Origin: JADJWR01 sp964610575
GTDB taxonomy: Bacteria > Pseudomonadota > Gammaproteobacteria > Burkholderiales > Burkholderiaceae_F
Direction of reading: 5' to 3'
Length of the DNA stretch: 64,000 nucleotides
NCBI GenBank assembly: GCA_964610575.1
Contig: CAZSYX010000006.1
Location: 1-64,000 of the forward strand
The notes under the pieces are model-generated. The model had not been told where the DNA came from, ran no database searches, and worked only from the letters and a program-made list of their open reading frames with translations. The position numbers and the translations under genes are program-made. Positions within the stretch are counted from its first letter, which is position 1, and every line of letters starts with the position of its first letter. This document shows positions 49,324 through 58,912 of the stretch, piece by piece.

Positions 49324-50510
49324 AGTCGATCACCCTGCTCGGCGCCACCGGCTCGATCGGTGCGAGCACGCTCGACGTGATCGCACGCCACCCGGACCGC
49401 TTTTCGCTGTTCGCGGTCGCCGCGGGCCGCAGCGTCGAGGCCTTGGTGAGCCTCTGCGCGCGGTTCAGGCCGCGATTCGCGGTGATCGCCGACGAGGCGA
49501 AGCTGCCGTCGCTGCGCGATGCCCTGCGCGTGGCGGGCCTGCCGACGAGCGCACGCGCCGGAGCCGAGGCAATGGCCGACGTCGCCTGTGCACCCGGGTG
49601 CGACACGGTGGTGGCGGCGATCGTCGGCGCCGCCGGCCTCGTGCCGACGATCGCCGCAGCGCGTGCCGGCAAGCGGGTCCTGCTTGCCAACAAGGAGTCG
49701 GTCGTCTGCGCGGGCCGTCTGCTGATCGACGCGGTGCGGGCGGGTGGCGGCGAACTGCTGCCGGTCGACAGCGAGCACAGCGCGATCCACCAGTGCCTGG
49801 CGGGCGCACGCGTCGCCGACCGTGACGTGCGCAAGCTCATCCTGACTGCCTCGGGCGGGCCGTTCCGGACGCGCAGCGACTTCGTCGGCATCACGCCCGA
49901 GGAGGCCTGCGCCCACCCGAACTGGGTGATGGGGCGCAAGATCTCGGTCGATTCGGCCACCCTGATGAACAAGGGCCTGGAGGTGATCGAGGCAAGCTGG
50001 CTGTTCGGCTTTCCCGCCGGTCGCATCGAGGTCGTCGTTCACCCGCAGAGCGTGATCCATTCGATGGTCGAGTTCGTCGACGGGTCGGTGGTGGCGCAAC
50101 TCGGCACGCCGGACATGCGTACGCCGATTGCCTATGCGCTCTCCTACCCGGAGCGCATCGAAAGCGGTTCGGCAACGCTCGATTTCTCGCAACTGGGCGC
50201 GCTGAGCTTCGAGGCGCCCGACCTGCAGCGCTTCCGCTGCCTCGCGCTGGCCTTCGAGGCGCTCGCCGGCGGCACGGCGCGGACGGCGACATTGAACGCG
50301 GCCAATGAAATCGCTGTCGAAGCGTTCCTTGGGGGGCGGCTGCCGTTTGCCGAGATTGCCCGCGTGATCGAGGAGACGCTCGCCGCCGTGGATGCCGACG
50401 AACCCGATTCGATCGAAGACGTGCTGGAAATCGACGCACTCGCCCGTCGAACGGCGGCACAAGTGGTCGAAAGGCGGAGCGCCGCCGCCCTGACTGCTGC
50501 CGGCTCATGA
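49320..50510 (+). CDS. dxr: 1-deoxy-D-xylulose 5-phosphate reductoisomerase
   Basis: A 396-residue enzyme of the non-mevalonate isoprenoid pathway. It has the NADPH motif GATGSIGASTLDV, LLANKESVVCAG, the metal and substrate loop PVDSEHSAIHQ, and KISVDSATLMNKGLEVIEA. It converts deoxyxylulose phosphate to methylerythritol phosphate. ATG 49320 overlaps the cdsA stop as ATGA; the same frame is open further upstream only inside cdsA. Together with uppS it supplies carrier lipid. Confidence 0.97.
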   Translation: MKSITLLGATGSIGASTLDVIARHPDRFSLFAVAAGRSVEALVSLCARFRPRFAVIADEAKLPSLRDALRVAGLPTSARAGAEAMADVACAPGCDTVVAAIVGAAGLVPTIAAARAGKRVLLANKESVVCAGRLLIDAVRAGGGELLPVDSEHSAIHQCLAGARVADRDVRKLILTASGGPFRTRSDFVGITPEEACAHPNWVMGRKISVDSATLMNKGLEVIEASWLFGFPAGRIEVVVHPQSVIHSMVEFVDGSVVAQLGTPDMRTPIAYALSYPERIESGSATLDFSQLGALSFEAPDLQRFRCLALAFEALAGGTARTATLNAANEIAVEAFLGGRLPFAEIARVIEETLAAVDADEPDSIEDVLEIDALARRTAAQVVERRSAAALTAAGS

Positions 50511-51847
50511 GCGCTGTCACGACTTTGCTCGCTTTCGTCATCACGCTCGGCGTGCTGATCGTCGTCCACGAGTTCGGCCACTACTGGGTGGCGCGGCGCT
50601 GCGGCGTGCGCGTTCTGCGCTTCTCGATCGGCTTTGGCCGGCCACTGTGGAAGCGGGCTTACGGCGAGGACGGCACCGAGTGGGTCGTCGCGGCGATTCC
50701 CCTCGGCGGCTATGTGCGCATGCTCGACGAGCGCGACCCCGACACCGACCCGAAGATGCTGGCCGACCTGTCGCGCGCGTTCAACCGGCAGCCGTTGGCC
50801 AAGCGCATCGCCATCGTGCTTGCCGGACCGGTGGCCAATCTGCTGCTGGCCGTGGGTGTCTACTGGCTGCTGAACATCAGCGGCACGCTGGAGCCGCGCG
50901 CGGTGCTCGCCTCGCCGGCGGAGGAAACGATCGCGGCGCGCGCTGGCGTGCGCGACGGCGACGAGGTCACGCAGATCGACGGCCGGGCCGTGCGCGCATT
51001 CAGCGAATTGCGCTGGAAGCTGCTGGAGCACGCGGTCGATCGCTCGGCAGCCGAGTTGACAGTGCGCGGCGCCGGCGGCGCCGAACGGACGGTGTTGCTC
51101 GACCTTTCGCAGCTTGGGTCCGTCGAGATCGATCAGACGGTGTTCTCACGGGTGGGCATTGCGCTTGCCGAGCCGCCCCCCGTGGTGCGGCAGCTGTCGC
51201 CGGACAGCGTGGCCGCGAGTGCCGGACTTCAGCCGAGCGATCGCTTCATCAGCATCGACGGCCAGCCGATGGCACGATCGCGCGACGTCAGCCAGGTCGT
51301 GCGCGCAGCGCCGGGGCGCAACCTGCAGGTGGTGATCGAACGCGGCGGCGTACGGCAGTCACTGCAACTGCAGCCGGCAACAGTGCAGGTCGAGGGGCAG
51401 ACGATCGGCCGCATCGGCGTCGACTTCCGCGACCTGGTCGAGGTGCGTTACGGGCCTGTCGAGAGCGTCGGTCTGGCGGTCGAGCGCACCTGGGACACGG
51501 CGATCTTCTCCTTGCGCATGCTCGGCAAGATGATCACCGGCGAGGCATCGTGGAAGAACCTTTCCGGACCGGTGACGATTGCCGACTATGCCGGGCAGAC
51601 GGCCCGCATGGGCATCGTCGCCTACCTGAGCTTTCTCGCCCTCGTTTCCATCAGTCTCGGCGTGCTGAATCTGCTGCCGATTCCGATGCTCGATGGAGGG
51701 CACTTGCTGTACTATTTCGTCGAAATTCTCAAGGGCAGCCCGCCGGCCGACTGGGTTGTCGAGTGGGGGCAGCGCGCCGGCATTGGCGTGCTCGTGTTAC
51801 TCACCGCGCTGGCGCTTTACAACGATTTGACCCGGCTGCTGGCGTAA
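50507..51847 (+). CDS. rseP: RIP metalloprotease RseP
   Basis: A 446-residue site-2 protease. The zinc motif HEFGH is at residues 21-25 in the first membrane helix, two PDZ domains fill the middle (about 110-300), and the second catalytic motif NLLPIPMLDGGHLL lies in the third helix near residue 390. It cuts anti-sigma factor RseA inside the membrane to release the envelope-stress sigma factor. Its ATG overlaps dxr by four bases. It directly precedes bamA, as in most proteobacteria. Confidence 0.97.
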   Translation: MSAVTTLLAFVITLGVLIVVHEFGHYWVARRCGVRVLRFSIGFGRPLWKRAYGEDGTEWVVAAIPLGGYVRMLDERDPDTDPKMLADLSRAFNRQPLAKRIAIVLAGPVANLLLAVGVYWLLNISGTLEPRAVLASPAEETIAARAGVRDGDEVTQIDGRAVRAFSELRWKLLEHAVDRSAAELTVRGAGGAERTVLLDLSQLGSVEIDQTVFSRVGIALAEPPPVVRQLSPDSVAASAGLQPSDRFISIDGQPMARSRDVSQVVRAAPGRNLQVVIERGGVRQSLQLQPATVQVEGQTIGRIGVDFRDLVEVRYGPVESVGLAVERTWDTAIFSLRMLGKMITGEASWKNLSGPVTIADYAGQTARMGIVAYLSFLALVSISLGVLNLLPIPMLDGGHLLYYFVEILKGSPPADWVVEWGQRAGIGVLVLLTALALYNDLTRLLA

Positions 51848-51856
51848 TCCTCCATC

Positions 51857-54181
51857 GTGTCCAAGGCTCCAACGTTCAAGCGCGGCATTGCGCGCAGGGC
51901 GCGCAATGCACGCTTCGCGCTGCGCCTTGCGGTTGCCGCGGCTCTGGGCGCCGTCGGTGCCGGCGCAATGGCGCAGGAGTTCGTGATCCGCGACATCCGC
52001 GTCGAGGGCATCCAGCGCACGGAGGCAGGCACGGTGTTCAGCTACCTGCCACTGCGCGTCGGCGACCGCTATGACCCGGAACGGGGCTCGGCAGCCATCC
52101 GAGCTCTGTTTGCCACCGGCCTGTTCAAGGACGTGCGCTTCCAGGCCGAGGGCGACGTCCTGGTGGTCATCGTCGAGGAGCGACCGGCGATCGCCGAAGT
52201 CAAGCTCGAGGGATCTAAGGAATTCGACAAGGACACTGTGCTGAAGTCGCTGCGCGAGGTCGGACTCGGCGAGGCGCGGGTCTTCGACCGTTCGGTGCTC
52301 GAGCGTGCCGAGCAGGAACTGAAGCGCCAGTACCTCGGTCGCGGCCTCTACGGCGTCGAGATCAAAAGCACCGTCACGCCGGTCGAGCGCAACCGGGTCA
52401 ACGTCCTGATCGCGGTCGACGAAGGCGACGCCGCGCGGATCCGCTCGATTCGCTTCACCGGCAACAAGGCGTTCTCCGAGGGCACGCTGCGCGACCAGAT
52501 CGACCTGACCACGAGCGGCTGGCTGACCTGGTACACGAAGCGCGACCAGTACGCGCGTCCCAAGCTGGCCGGTGACCTCGAGTCGTTGCGTTCGTTCTAC
52601 CTGAACCGCGGCTACCTGGACTTCAACATCGAGTCCGCCCAGGTCTCGATCAGTCCGGACAAACGCGACATCCACATCACGATCAACGTCGTCGAAGGCG
52701 AGAAGTACACGATTTCGCAGGTGAAGCTGGCCGGGGAACTGCTCGGCCTGGACGAGGAGCTGCAGGCGCTGGTCGACGTGAAGCCGGGCGACACGTTCAA
52801 CGCCGAGCGCGTCAACGCGGTGTCCAAGCGCATGACGGATCGACTCGGTGCGCTCGGCTACGCGTTCTCCACCGCCAACGCGGTGCCCGACACGAATCGC
52901 GAGAAGCGCGAGGTCGCCTTCACGTACTTCGTCGACCCCGGGCGCCGCGTCTACGTGCGCCGGGTGAACATCGCCGGCAACTCGCGCACGCGCGACGACG
53001 TGATCCGGCGTGAGGTCCGGCAGTTGGAGAACGCCTGGTTCGATGCCGAGAAGGTGCGTCTGTCGCGCGACCGGATCGACCGCCTGGGGTATTTCGAGAA
53101 GGTCGAGATCGAGACGCCGCCCGTGGCAGGCTCGTTCGACCAGGTCGACGTGAACGTCAAGATTGCCGAGCGGCCCACCGGGCAGATCCAGGCCGGCGCC
53201 GGGTATTCGAGCTCGGAAGGGCTGGTGCTGCAGGGCTCCTATTCGCAGCAGAACACGTTCGGAACCGGCCACGCGATTTCGTTCCAGGTGAACACCAGCC
53301 AGGTCGCGCGCACTTTCGGCATCACGCACACCGATCCCTACGTGACGATGTACGGGATCAGCCGCACCATCGAGTTGCTCGACCGCAAGTCCGACCTCGC
53401 CGAACTGGGTCTGGGCTCGGTGGACATCGACCAGCGGATCGCCGCGATCCGTTATGGCGTCCCGTTCACCGAGTTCGACACGGTCTTCTTCGGCCTGCGT
53501 TACGAGGCCACGAATATCGGGCTGACGGACTCCAGCCCGCAGGTCTACAAGGACTACGTCGAGGACTTCGGCGATTCGCCCGCCGCGCTGGAACTGACGC
53601 TGGGAACGGCGCGCGACAGCCGCGACAACCTGCTCGTGCCCACGCGGGGCCTTTACCAGCGCGTGTTCGCCGAGGGGGCGCTGCCGGTGCTCGACCTGCG
53701 CTACTACCGCCTCACCTACCAGCACCAGCGCTTCCTGCCGATCACCAACCGGTTCACGGTGGCGATGAACGCCGACTTTGGCTATGGCAATTCGTACGGT
53801 GGCAAGCCGTATCCGGTGTTCAAGAACTTCTATGCCGGCGGCATTGGCAGCGTGCGTGGCTACGACACGGCGTCACTGGGGCCGGTCGACGAGTTCGGCA
53901 CGCCGCTCGGCGGAACGCGCAAGTTCGCGGCGCAGGTCGAAGCGCTGACGCCGCTGCCCGGCGGCGACCGGACGCTGCGCATCTTCGGCTTCTTCGACGC
54001 CGGCCAGGTGTGGGGCGAAGACCAGAAGGTGACGTTCAACTCGCTTCGCATGTCTGGCGGCCTCGGCATCGCCTGGATCTCGCCACTCGGGCCGATGAAG
54101 TTCAGTTACGCGTATCCGCTCAATAACGAGCCCAGCGACAAGATCCAGCGGTTCCAGTTCCAGATCGGAGCCGGTTTCTGA
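51857..54181 (+). CDS. bamA: Outer-membrane protein assembly factor BamA
   Basis: A 774-residue Omp85 protein. A signal sequence (LALRLAVAAALGAVGAGAMAQE region) is followed by five POTRA domains (starting FVIRDIRVEGIQRTEAGTVF) and a 16-strand barrel from about residue 430, with the lid-loop motif GGIGSVRGYD. The last residue is Phe, the outer-membrane targeting signal. It inserts beta-barrel proteins into the outer membrane. The start is GTG 51857, 9 bp after rseP. Confidence 0.97.
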   Translation: MSKAPTFKRGIARRARNARFALRLAVAAALGAVGAGAMAQEFVIRDIRVEGIQRTEAGTVFSYLPLRVGDRYDPERGSAAIRALFATGLFKDVRFQAEGDVLVVIVEERPAIAEVKLEGSKEFDKDTVLKSLREVGLGEARVFDRSVLERAEQELKRQYLGRGLYGVEIKSTVTPVERNRVNVLIAVDEGDAARIRSIRFTGNKAFSEGTLRDQIDLTTSGWLTWYTKRDQYARPKLAGDLESLRSFYLNRGYLDFNIESAQVSISPDKRDIHITINVVEGEKYTISQVKLAGELLGLDEELQALVDVKPGDTFNAERVNAVSKRMTDRLGALGYAFSTANAVPDTNREKREVAFTYFVDPGRRVYVRRVNIAGNSRTRDDVIRREVRQLENAWFDAEKVRLSRDRIDRLGYFEKVEIETPPVAGSFDQVDVNVKIAERPTGQIQAGAGYSSSEGLVLQGSYSQQNTFGTGHAISFQVNTSQVARTFGITHTDPYVTMYGISRTIELLDRKSDLAELGLGSVDIDQRIAAIRYGVPFTEFDTVFFGLRYEATNIGLTDSSPQVYKDYVEDFGDSPAALELTLGTARDSRDNLLVPTRGLYQRVFAEGALPVLDLRYYRLTYQHQRFLPITNRFTVAMNADFGYGNSYGGKPYPVFKNFYAGGIGSVRGYDTASLGPVDEFGTPLGGTRKFAAQVEALTPLPGGDRTLRIFGFFDAGQVWGEDQKVTFNSLRMSGGLGIAWISPLGPMKFSYAYPLNNEPSDKIQRFQFQIGAGF

Positions 54182-54187
54182 CGCCGT

Positions 54188-54215
54188 CGGACACCGAGCC
54201 GCAACCCGCTATAGA
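54188..54215 (+). promoter_or_regulatory. Candidate promoter upstream of skp
   Basis: CGGACA (54188-54193) and TATAGA (54210-54215) are 16 bp apart and each match the sigma-70 consensus at four or five positions. It lies in the 64-bp bamA-skp spacer, the largest gap in this run, and could give skp-lpxD an extra start. Confidence 0.3.
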
Positions 54216-54245
54216 ATTTCCCGTCGCAACCCGGACGATTCCACG

Positions 54246-54758
54246 ATGAAGCTTTTTCTGAAGGCCGCGATGCTGGCCGTAGCGCTTGCCTCCACGGCGA
54301 CTTTGCTTCCCGCAGCGGCGCAGGAACTGAAGATCGGCTACGTCAGCTCGGAGCGCATCCTGCGCGATTCGGCGCCGGCGAAGGCCGCCACGCAGAAGCT
54401 GGAGGCGGAGTTCTCCAAGCGCGACCGCGAGTTGCAGGACCTGGGTGCCAAGCTGAAGGCCTCTGCTGACCGTTTCGAGAAGGATGCACCGGTGCTGAGC
54501 GAAACCGACCGCGCCCGCCGGCAGCGTGAACTCACCGAACTCGACCGCGACCTGCAGCGGCGACAGCGCGAGTTCCGCGAGGACCTGAACACCCGCCGCA
54601 ACGAGGAACTGCAGGGCCTGCTGGAACGTGCACAGCGCATCGTGCGCCAGATCGCCGAGCAGGAAAAGTTCGACCTGATCGTGCAGGATGCCGTGTACTT
54701 CAGCCCGCGCGTCGACATCACCGAGAAGGTCCTGCGCGTCCTGAACACGCCGAAGTAG
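54246..54758 (+). CDS. skp: Periplasmic chaperone Skp/OmpH
   Basis: A 170-residue exported protein. The signal peptide MKLFLKAAMLAVALASTATL ends near AAA-QE; the mature part opens LKIGYVSSERILRDSAPAK and continues as a long coiled coil of charged repeats with RRNEELQGLLERAQRIV. Skp trimers hold unfolded outer-membrane proteins on their way to BamA, which is encoded just upstream. Confidence 0.94.
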   Translation: MKLFLKAAMLAVALASTATLLPAAAQELKIGYVSSERILRDSAPAKAATQKLEAEFSKRDRELQDLGAKLKASADRFEKDAPVLSETDRARRQRELTELDRDLQRRQREFREDLNTRRNEELQGLLERAQRIVRQIAEQEKFDLIVQDAVYFSPRVDITEKVLRVLNTPK

Positions 54759-54774
54759 CCAGGCGCGCGTCCCG

Positions 54775-55860
54775 ATGGCGGCCGGCTGCCGGATCGACGA
54801 ACTGGCCGATGCCGTCAGTCGGGCTGCTGCCGGCCGGCTCGCGTTCTCGCTGCACGGCGATTCCTCGCGCCATATCAGCGGCGTCGCGCCGCTGCAGGCG
54901 GCGACCGGCGAGCAGCTGAGCTTCCTTGCCAACCCGCGCTACCGGGGCGCCGTGGCCGCGTCGGGGGCGGGCGCGATCGTTCTGACGGCCGCCGATCGAC
55001 AGGCCTTGTTCCCGGACAGTGTCGCTGCCGGAGCGACGTTGATCGAGTGCGCCAATCCCTACGCGTGGTTTGCCTTTGCGGCGCAGCTGCTTGCGCCAAG
55101 CCAGGTACCAGTGCCGGGCGTGGCTGGCGGTGCTCATGTGGCTGCTGACGCTGCGCTGGACGCGACCGCGCGGATCGATGCAGGCGCGGTGGTCGAATCA
55201 GGCGCGGCCGTAGGACCACGCTGCTGGATCGGCGCCGGTGCTCATGTTGGAGCCGGCGCGCGTATCGGCGCTGATACGCGCCTGCAGCCGGGGGCGCGGC
55301 TGCTCTCCGGCTGCGTCATCGGCATGCGCGGCATCGTGCACAGCGGCGCGGTGATCGGTTCCGACGGCTTCGGCTTCGCCCCACTGGACGGCCGGTGGAT
55401 CAAGATTCCGCAGACCGGCCGCGTCGTCATCGGCGACGACGTCGAGATCGGCGCCAATACGACCATCGACCGCGGCGCGATGGGCGACACGGTGATCGAG
55501 GATGGCGTGAAGCTGGACAACCTGATCCAGGTGGGCCACAACTGCCGCATCGGCGCCCATTCGGTACTGGCTGGCTGCGTGGGCATCGCCGGCAGCGCCC
55601 ACATCGGCCGCGGCTGCCAGATCGGCGGCGCGGCGATGATCGCCGGCCACCTGTCGATCGCCGACGGCACGCTGATCGGGCCGGGCACGCTGGTGTCGCG
55701 TACGATCGCCACCGCCGGCTACTACACGGGCTTCTTCCCGCTGATGACCAACCGCGACTGGGAGCGCAACGCCGCGGCGCTTCGCCACCTGCAGGAACTG
55801 CGTAGCCGGGTGCGCTCGCTCGAGGCACGGCTGAAGCAAGACGGAGCCGAGGAAGATTGA
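54775..55860 (+). CDS. lpxD: UDP-3-O-acylglucosamine N-acyltransferase
   Basis: A 361-residue left-handed beta-helix acyltransferase. The N-terminal uridine-binding domain has EQLSFLANPRYR, and hexapeptide repeats run from about residue 110 to 320 with the catalytic histidine in LDNLIQVGHNCRIG. A C-terminal helical tail ends the protein. It adds the second acyl chain in lipid A synthesis. It lies 16 bp after skp and its stop overlaps fabZ by one base. Confidence 0.97.
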   Translation: MAAGCRIDELADAVSRAAAGRLAFSLHGDSSRHISGVAPLQAATGEQLSFLANPRYRGAVAASGAGAIVLTAADRQALFPDSVAAGATLIECANPYAWFAFAAQLLAPSQVPVPGVAGGAHVAADAALDATARIDAGAVVESGAAVGPRCWIGAGAHVGAGARIGADTRLQPGARLLSGCVIGMRGIVHSGAVIGSDGFGFAPLDGRWIKIPQTGRVVIGDDVEIGANTTIDRGAMGDTVIEDGVKLDNLIQVGHNCRIGAHSVLAGCVGIAGSAHIGRGCQIGGAAMIAGHLSIADGTLIGPGTLVSRTIATAGYYTGFFPLMTNRDWERNAAALRHLQELRSRVRSLEARLKQDGAEED

Positions 55861-56345
55861 TGGACATCCACGAAATCCTGCGCCTTCTGCCGCACCGCTA
55901 TCCGATCATCCTCGTCGATAGGGTGCTCGAGCTGGAGCCGGGCAAGCGGATCGCCGCGCTGAAGAACGTCAGCGTCAACGAGCCGGTTTTCATGGGGCAC
56001 TTCCCGCACTATCCGGTGATGCCTGGCGTGCTGATCATCGAGGCGCTGGCGCAGGCGGCGGCGATCCTTTCGTTCGTCACCTTCGACAAGCGCGCCGACA
56101 AGAACTCCGTCTACTACTTCGCCGGTATCGACAACGCGCGATTCAAGCGACCGGTCGGTCCCGGGGACCAGCTTCGGCTGGAGGTCGAGCTGGTGCGCGA
56201 GATGCGCGGCATCGGCAAGTTCAATGCGCGGGCGCTGGTCGATGGGCAGGTGGCGGCCGAGGCCGAGCTGCTGTGCGCCTATCGGCAGATCCCGGCGACA
56301 GCGGCAGGCGGTAACGGAAATTCGATGCGCGTCGGCGAGTCCTGA
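55860..56345 (+). CDS. fabZ: 3-hydroxyacyl-ACP dehydratase FabZ
   Basis: A 161-residue hotdog dehydratase with LPHRYPIILVDRV, the catalytic His47 in MGHFPHYPVMPG and Glu61 in IIEALAQAA. It removes water from 3-hydroxyacyl-ACP in fatty acid synthesis and competes with LpxA and LpxD for the same substrate. ATG 55860 overlaps the lpxD stop by one base; a TTG one codon upstream is also in frame. Its C-terminus has an extra glycine-rich tail of about 15 residues. Confidence 0.96.
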   Translation: MDIHEILRLLPHRYPIILVDRVLELEPGKRIAALKNVSVNEPVFMGHFPHYPVMPGVLIIEALAQAAAILSFVTFDKRADKNSVYYFAGIDNARFKRPVGPGDQLRLEVELVREMRGIGKFNARALVDGQVAAEAELLCAYRQIPATAAGGNGNSMRVGES

Positions 56346-57133
56346 TGACCCGCGTTCATCCGACGGCGCTGGTCGATCCGCAGGCCGAGCTGGCCGACGA
56401 TGTCGAGGTCGGTCCGTACACGATCGTCGGTCCACAGGTCCGAATCGGCGCCGGGTCTTCGGTCGGCGCGCACACCGTGCTGTCCGGTCGAACGACGATC
56501 GGCCGCAACAACCGCATCTTCCCGCACGCGGCCATCGGCGGCGTGCCGCAGGACATGAAGTACGCCGGCGAAGACACCGAACTGGTGATCGGTGACGGCA
56601 ACACGATCCGCGAGTTCTGCACCTTCAACGTCGGCACCGCCCAGGGCGGCGGAATAACGCGAGTCGGCTCCGACAACTGGATCATGGCCTACGCACACGT
56701 GGCGCATGACTGCCGCGTCGGCGACCACTGCATCCTTGCCAATGCTGTCACGCTCGCCGGGCACGTCGAGCTCGGCGACTGGGTGATCCTCGGCGGGCTG
56801 TCGGCGGTGCACCAGTTCGTCCGTGTCGGCAGCCATGCGATGGCGGGCGGTGGCACGATCCTCGTCCAGGACCTTCCGCCGTTCGTGATCTGCAACGGCA
56901 ACCCCGCCGCTGCGCATGGCCTGAACAGCGAGGGACTGAAGCGCCGCGGATTCTCTCCGGAAGCGATTGCGACGTTGCGCCGCGCCTACAAGGCGATCTA
57001 CAAGGAAGGGTTGACGGTGGCCGCCGCCTGCGAGCAGTTGCTGCAAGTCGCCGAGGAAACACCTGAGTCCGCCGCCGATCTGCGCGCGCTCGCCGACTTC
57101 GTCCGCTCCTCGAGGCGCGGCATCGTGCGTTGA
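56345..57133 (+). CDS. lpxA: UDP-N-acetylglucosamine acyltransferase
   Basis: A 262-residue trimeric acyltransferase with a beta-helix of hexapeptide repeats (VHPTALVDPQAELADDVEVG onward), the GGVPQDMKYAGEDTELVIG block, the catalytic histidine in MAYAHVAHDCRVG and a C-terminal helical domain starting GLNSEGLKRRGF. It performs the first step of lipid A synthesis. Its ATG overlaps fabZ by one base. Confidence 0.97.
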   Translation: MTRVHPTALVDPQAELADDVEVGPYTIVGPQVRIGAGSSVGAHTVLSGRTTIGRNNRIFPHAAIGGVPQDMKYAGEDTELVIGDGNTIREFCTFNVGTAQGGGITRVGSDNWIMAYAHVAHDCRVGDHCILANAVTLAGHVELGDWVILGGLSAVHQFVRVGSHAMAGGGTILVQDLPPFVICNGNPAAAHGLNSEGLKRRGFSPEAIATLRRAYKAIYKEGLTVAAACEQLLQVAEETPESAADLRALADFVRSSRRGIVR

Positions 57134-57140
57134 ACTGACC

Positions 57141-58277
57141 GTGCTCATCGGTTTCGTCGCCGGCGAGGCCTCGGGCGACCTGCTCGCCGCGCCGGTGATC
57201 GCGGCGCTGCGCGAGCGACTGCCGGGCGTGCGGTGCGCCGGCATCGCCGGCGACAGGATGATCGAAGCGGGCGCGACGGCGTGGTGGCACGTGCGCGAGC
57301 TTTCGGTGCGCGGCTATGCCGAGGTGCTGCGCGAACTGCCGCGGCTGCTGCAGATGCGCTCGGCGCTGCGCGCCCGCCTGCTGGCCGGGCAGCCTGCGGT
57401 GGTGGTGGGCGTGGACTCGCCGGACTTCAACCTGCGCCTGGAGATGCAGCTGCGCACGGCGGGCGTGCCGACCGTGCACTACGTCAGCCCGTCGATCTGG
57501 GCCTGGCGACCGAGGCGGATCGAGAAGGTCCGTCGCGCCGCCGACCGCGTGCTGCTGGTTTTCCCCTTCGAGCAGAAGATCTACGACGACGCCGGCATCG
57601 CCGCCACCTACGTCGGTCATCCGCTGGCCTCGATCATTCCGCAGCAGGCGGACACTGCGGCCGCCCGCGCGCGGCTGGGCGTTGCGGCCGAAGACCCGGT
57701 CGTCGCGCTGCTGCCCGGCAGCCGGCGGGCCGAGGTGCAGTACATCGGCCCGACCTTCGTCGATGCGGCGGTGCTCATGCTTCGGCGCGAGCCGCGGCTT
57801 CGCTTCGTTCTGCCGGTGGCCGAGCCGAGGTTGCGCGAGCTTCTCGCGCCGGCACTCGCTGCGGCCGGTGCCGCGGCCGAGCGGATCACGCTCTTCGACG
57901 GCCGCTCGCACGACTGCCTCGAGGCGGCCGACGGCGTGCTCGTGGCCAGCGGCACCGCGACGCTGGAGACGGCGCTTTTCGGCAAACCGATGGTGATCGC
58001 CTACCGCATGCCGCCGACGTCTTACTGGATCATGCGGCAGATGGGCACACTGACTTTCGTCGGCCTGCCGAACATCCTGGCCGGCGAGTCGCTGGTGCCG
58101 GAACTGCTGCAGCACGATGCCACGCCACAGCAACTGGCCGACGCACTGCTCGCCGTCCTCGATGATCGCGAGCGCTGCGAGCGGCTGCGCGAACGATTCG
58201 CGGCGATGCATGAGAGCCTCAAACGCGACACGCCCCGCCTTGCCGCCGAGGCGATCATGGCAACGATGAAGCGATGA
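57141..58277 (+). CDS. lpxB: Lipid-A-disaccharide synthase
   Basis: A 378-residue GT19 glycosyltransferase. It begins with FVAGEASGDLL, then GVDSPDFNLRLE, PTVHYVSPSIWAWRPRRIEK, VGHPLA, LLPGSRRAEV and ASGTATLETALFGKPMVIAYR, the family landmarks. It joins two lipid A precursors into the disaccharide at the inner membrane. The start is GTG 57141, seven bases after lpxA. Confidence 0.97.
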   Translation: MLIGFVAGEASGDLLAAPVIAALRERLPGVRCAGIAGDRMIEAGATAWWHVRELSVRGYAEVLRELPRLLQMRSALRARLLAGQPAVVVGVDSPDFNLRLEMQLRTAGVPTVHYVSPSIWAWRPRRIEKVRRAADRVLLVFPFEQKIYDDAGIAATYVGHPLASIIPQQADTAAARARLGVAAEDPVVALLPGSRRAEVQYIGPTFVDAAVLMLRREPRLRFVLPVAEPRLRELLAPALAAAGAAAERITLFDGRSHDCLEAADGVLVASGTATLETALFGKPMVIAYRMPPTSYWIMRQMGTLTFVGLPNILAGESLVPELLQHDATPQQLADALLAVLDDRERCERLRERFAAMHESLKRDTPRLAAEAIMATMKR

Positions 58278-58912
58278 ACGCAGCCAGGCGCGCACGGCCG
58301 TTGCACGGCGAGCTGTTTGCCGACACGTGGCAGGGGCGGCGCGTCTGCGGCGCCGATGAGGCCGGTCGCGGTCCGCTTGCGGGACCGGTGGTCGCGGCGG
58401 CGGTGATTCTCGATCCGCTGCAGTCCATCGAGGGGCTGCGCGATTCCAAGCAGCTCTCGCCCGTGCGCCGCGAGGAACTTGCGCGGACGATCCGCGGCCG
58501 GGCGATGGCATGGGCAGTGGCCGAGGCGAGCGTGCAGGAGATCGACCGGCTGAACATCCTGCAGGCCAGCCTGCTGGCGATGAAGCGGGCGATCGAACTG
58601 CTCGATCCGGCAGCCGAGATCGCGCTGATCGACGGCAACCAGCTACCGCGCCTGCGCATCGAGGCGCGCGCCATCATTGGCGGCGACGCGCTGGAGCCGG
58701 CGATATCCGCCGCGTCGATCCTTGCCAAGGAGCACCGCGACCGGCTGATGGCGGAGCTGGACGTCCATTTTCCCGGGTATGGCTTTGCCGAGCACGCCGG
58801 CTACCCGACACCGCGGCATCTGGAGCGACTGCGCGAACTCGGGCCATGCGCGGCGCATCGCCGGTCGTTCGCGCCGGTGCGCGCACTGATCAACGCTGTG
58901 GACGATCGATGA
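58274..58912 (+). CDS. rnhB: Ribonuclease HII
   Basis: A 212-residue nuclease with the active-site opening CGADEAGRGPLAGPVVAA (Asp and Glu), LRDSKQLSPVRRE, an IDGNQLPRL strand with the third acidic residue, and AASILAKEHRDRLM. It cuts RNA in RNA-DNA hybrids and removes single ribonucleotides. It overlaps lpxB by four bases and the next gene by four bases (ATGA), the usual betaproteobacterial placement. Confidence 0.97.
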   Translation: MNAARRARPLHGELFADTWQGRRVCGADEAGRGPLAGPVVAAAVILDPLQSIEGLRDSKQLSPVRREELARTIRGRAMAWAVAEASVQEIDRLNILQASLLAMKRAIELLDPAAEIALIDGNQLPRLRIEARAIIGGDALEPAISAASILAKEHRDRLMAELDVHFPGYGFAEHAGYPTPRHLERLRELGPCAAHRRSFAPVRALINAVDDR

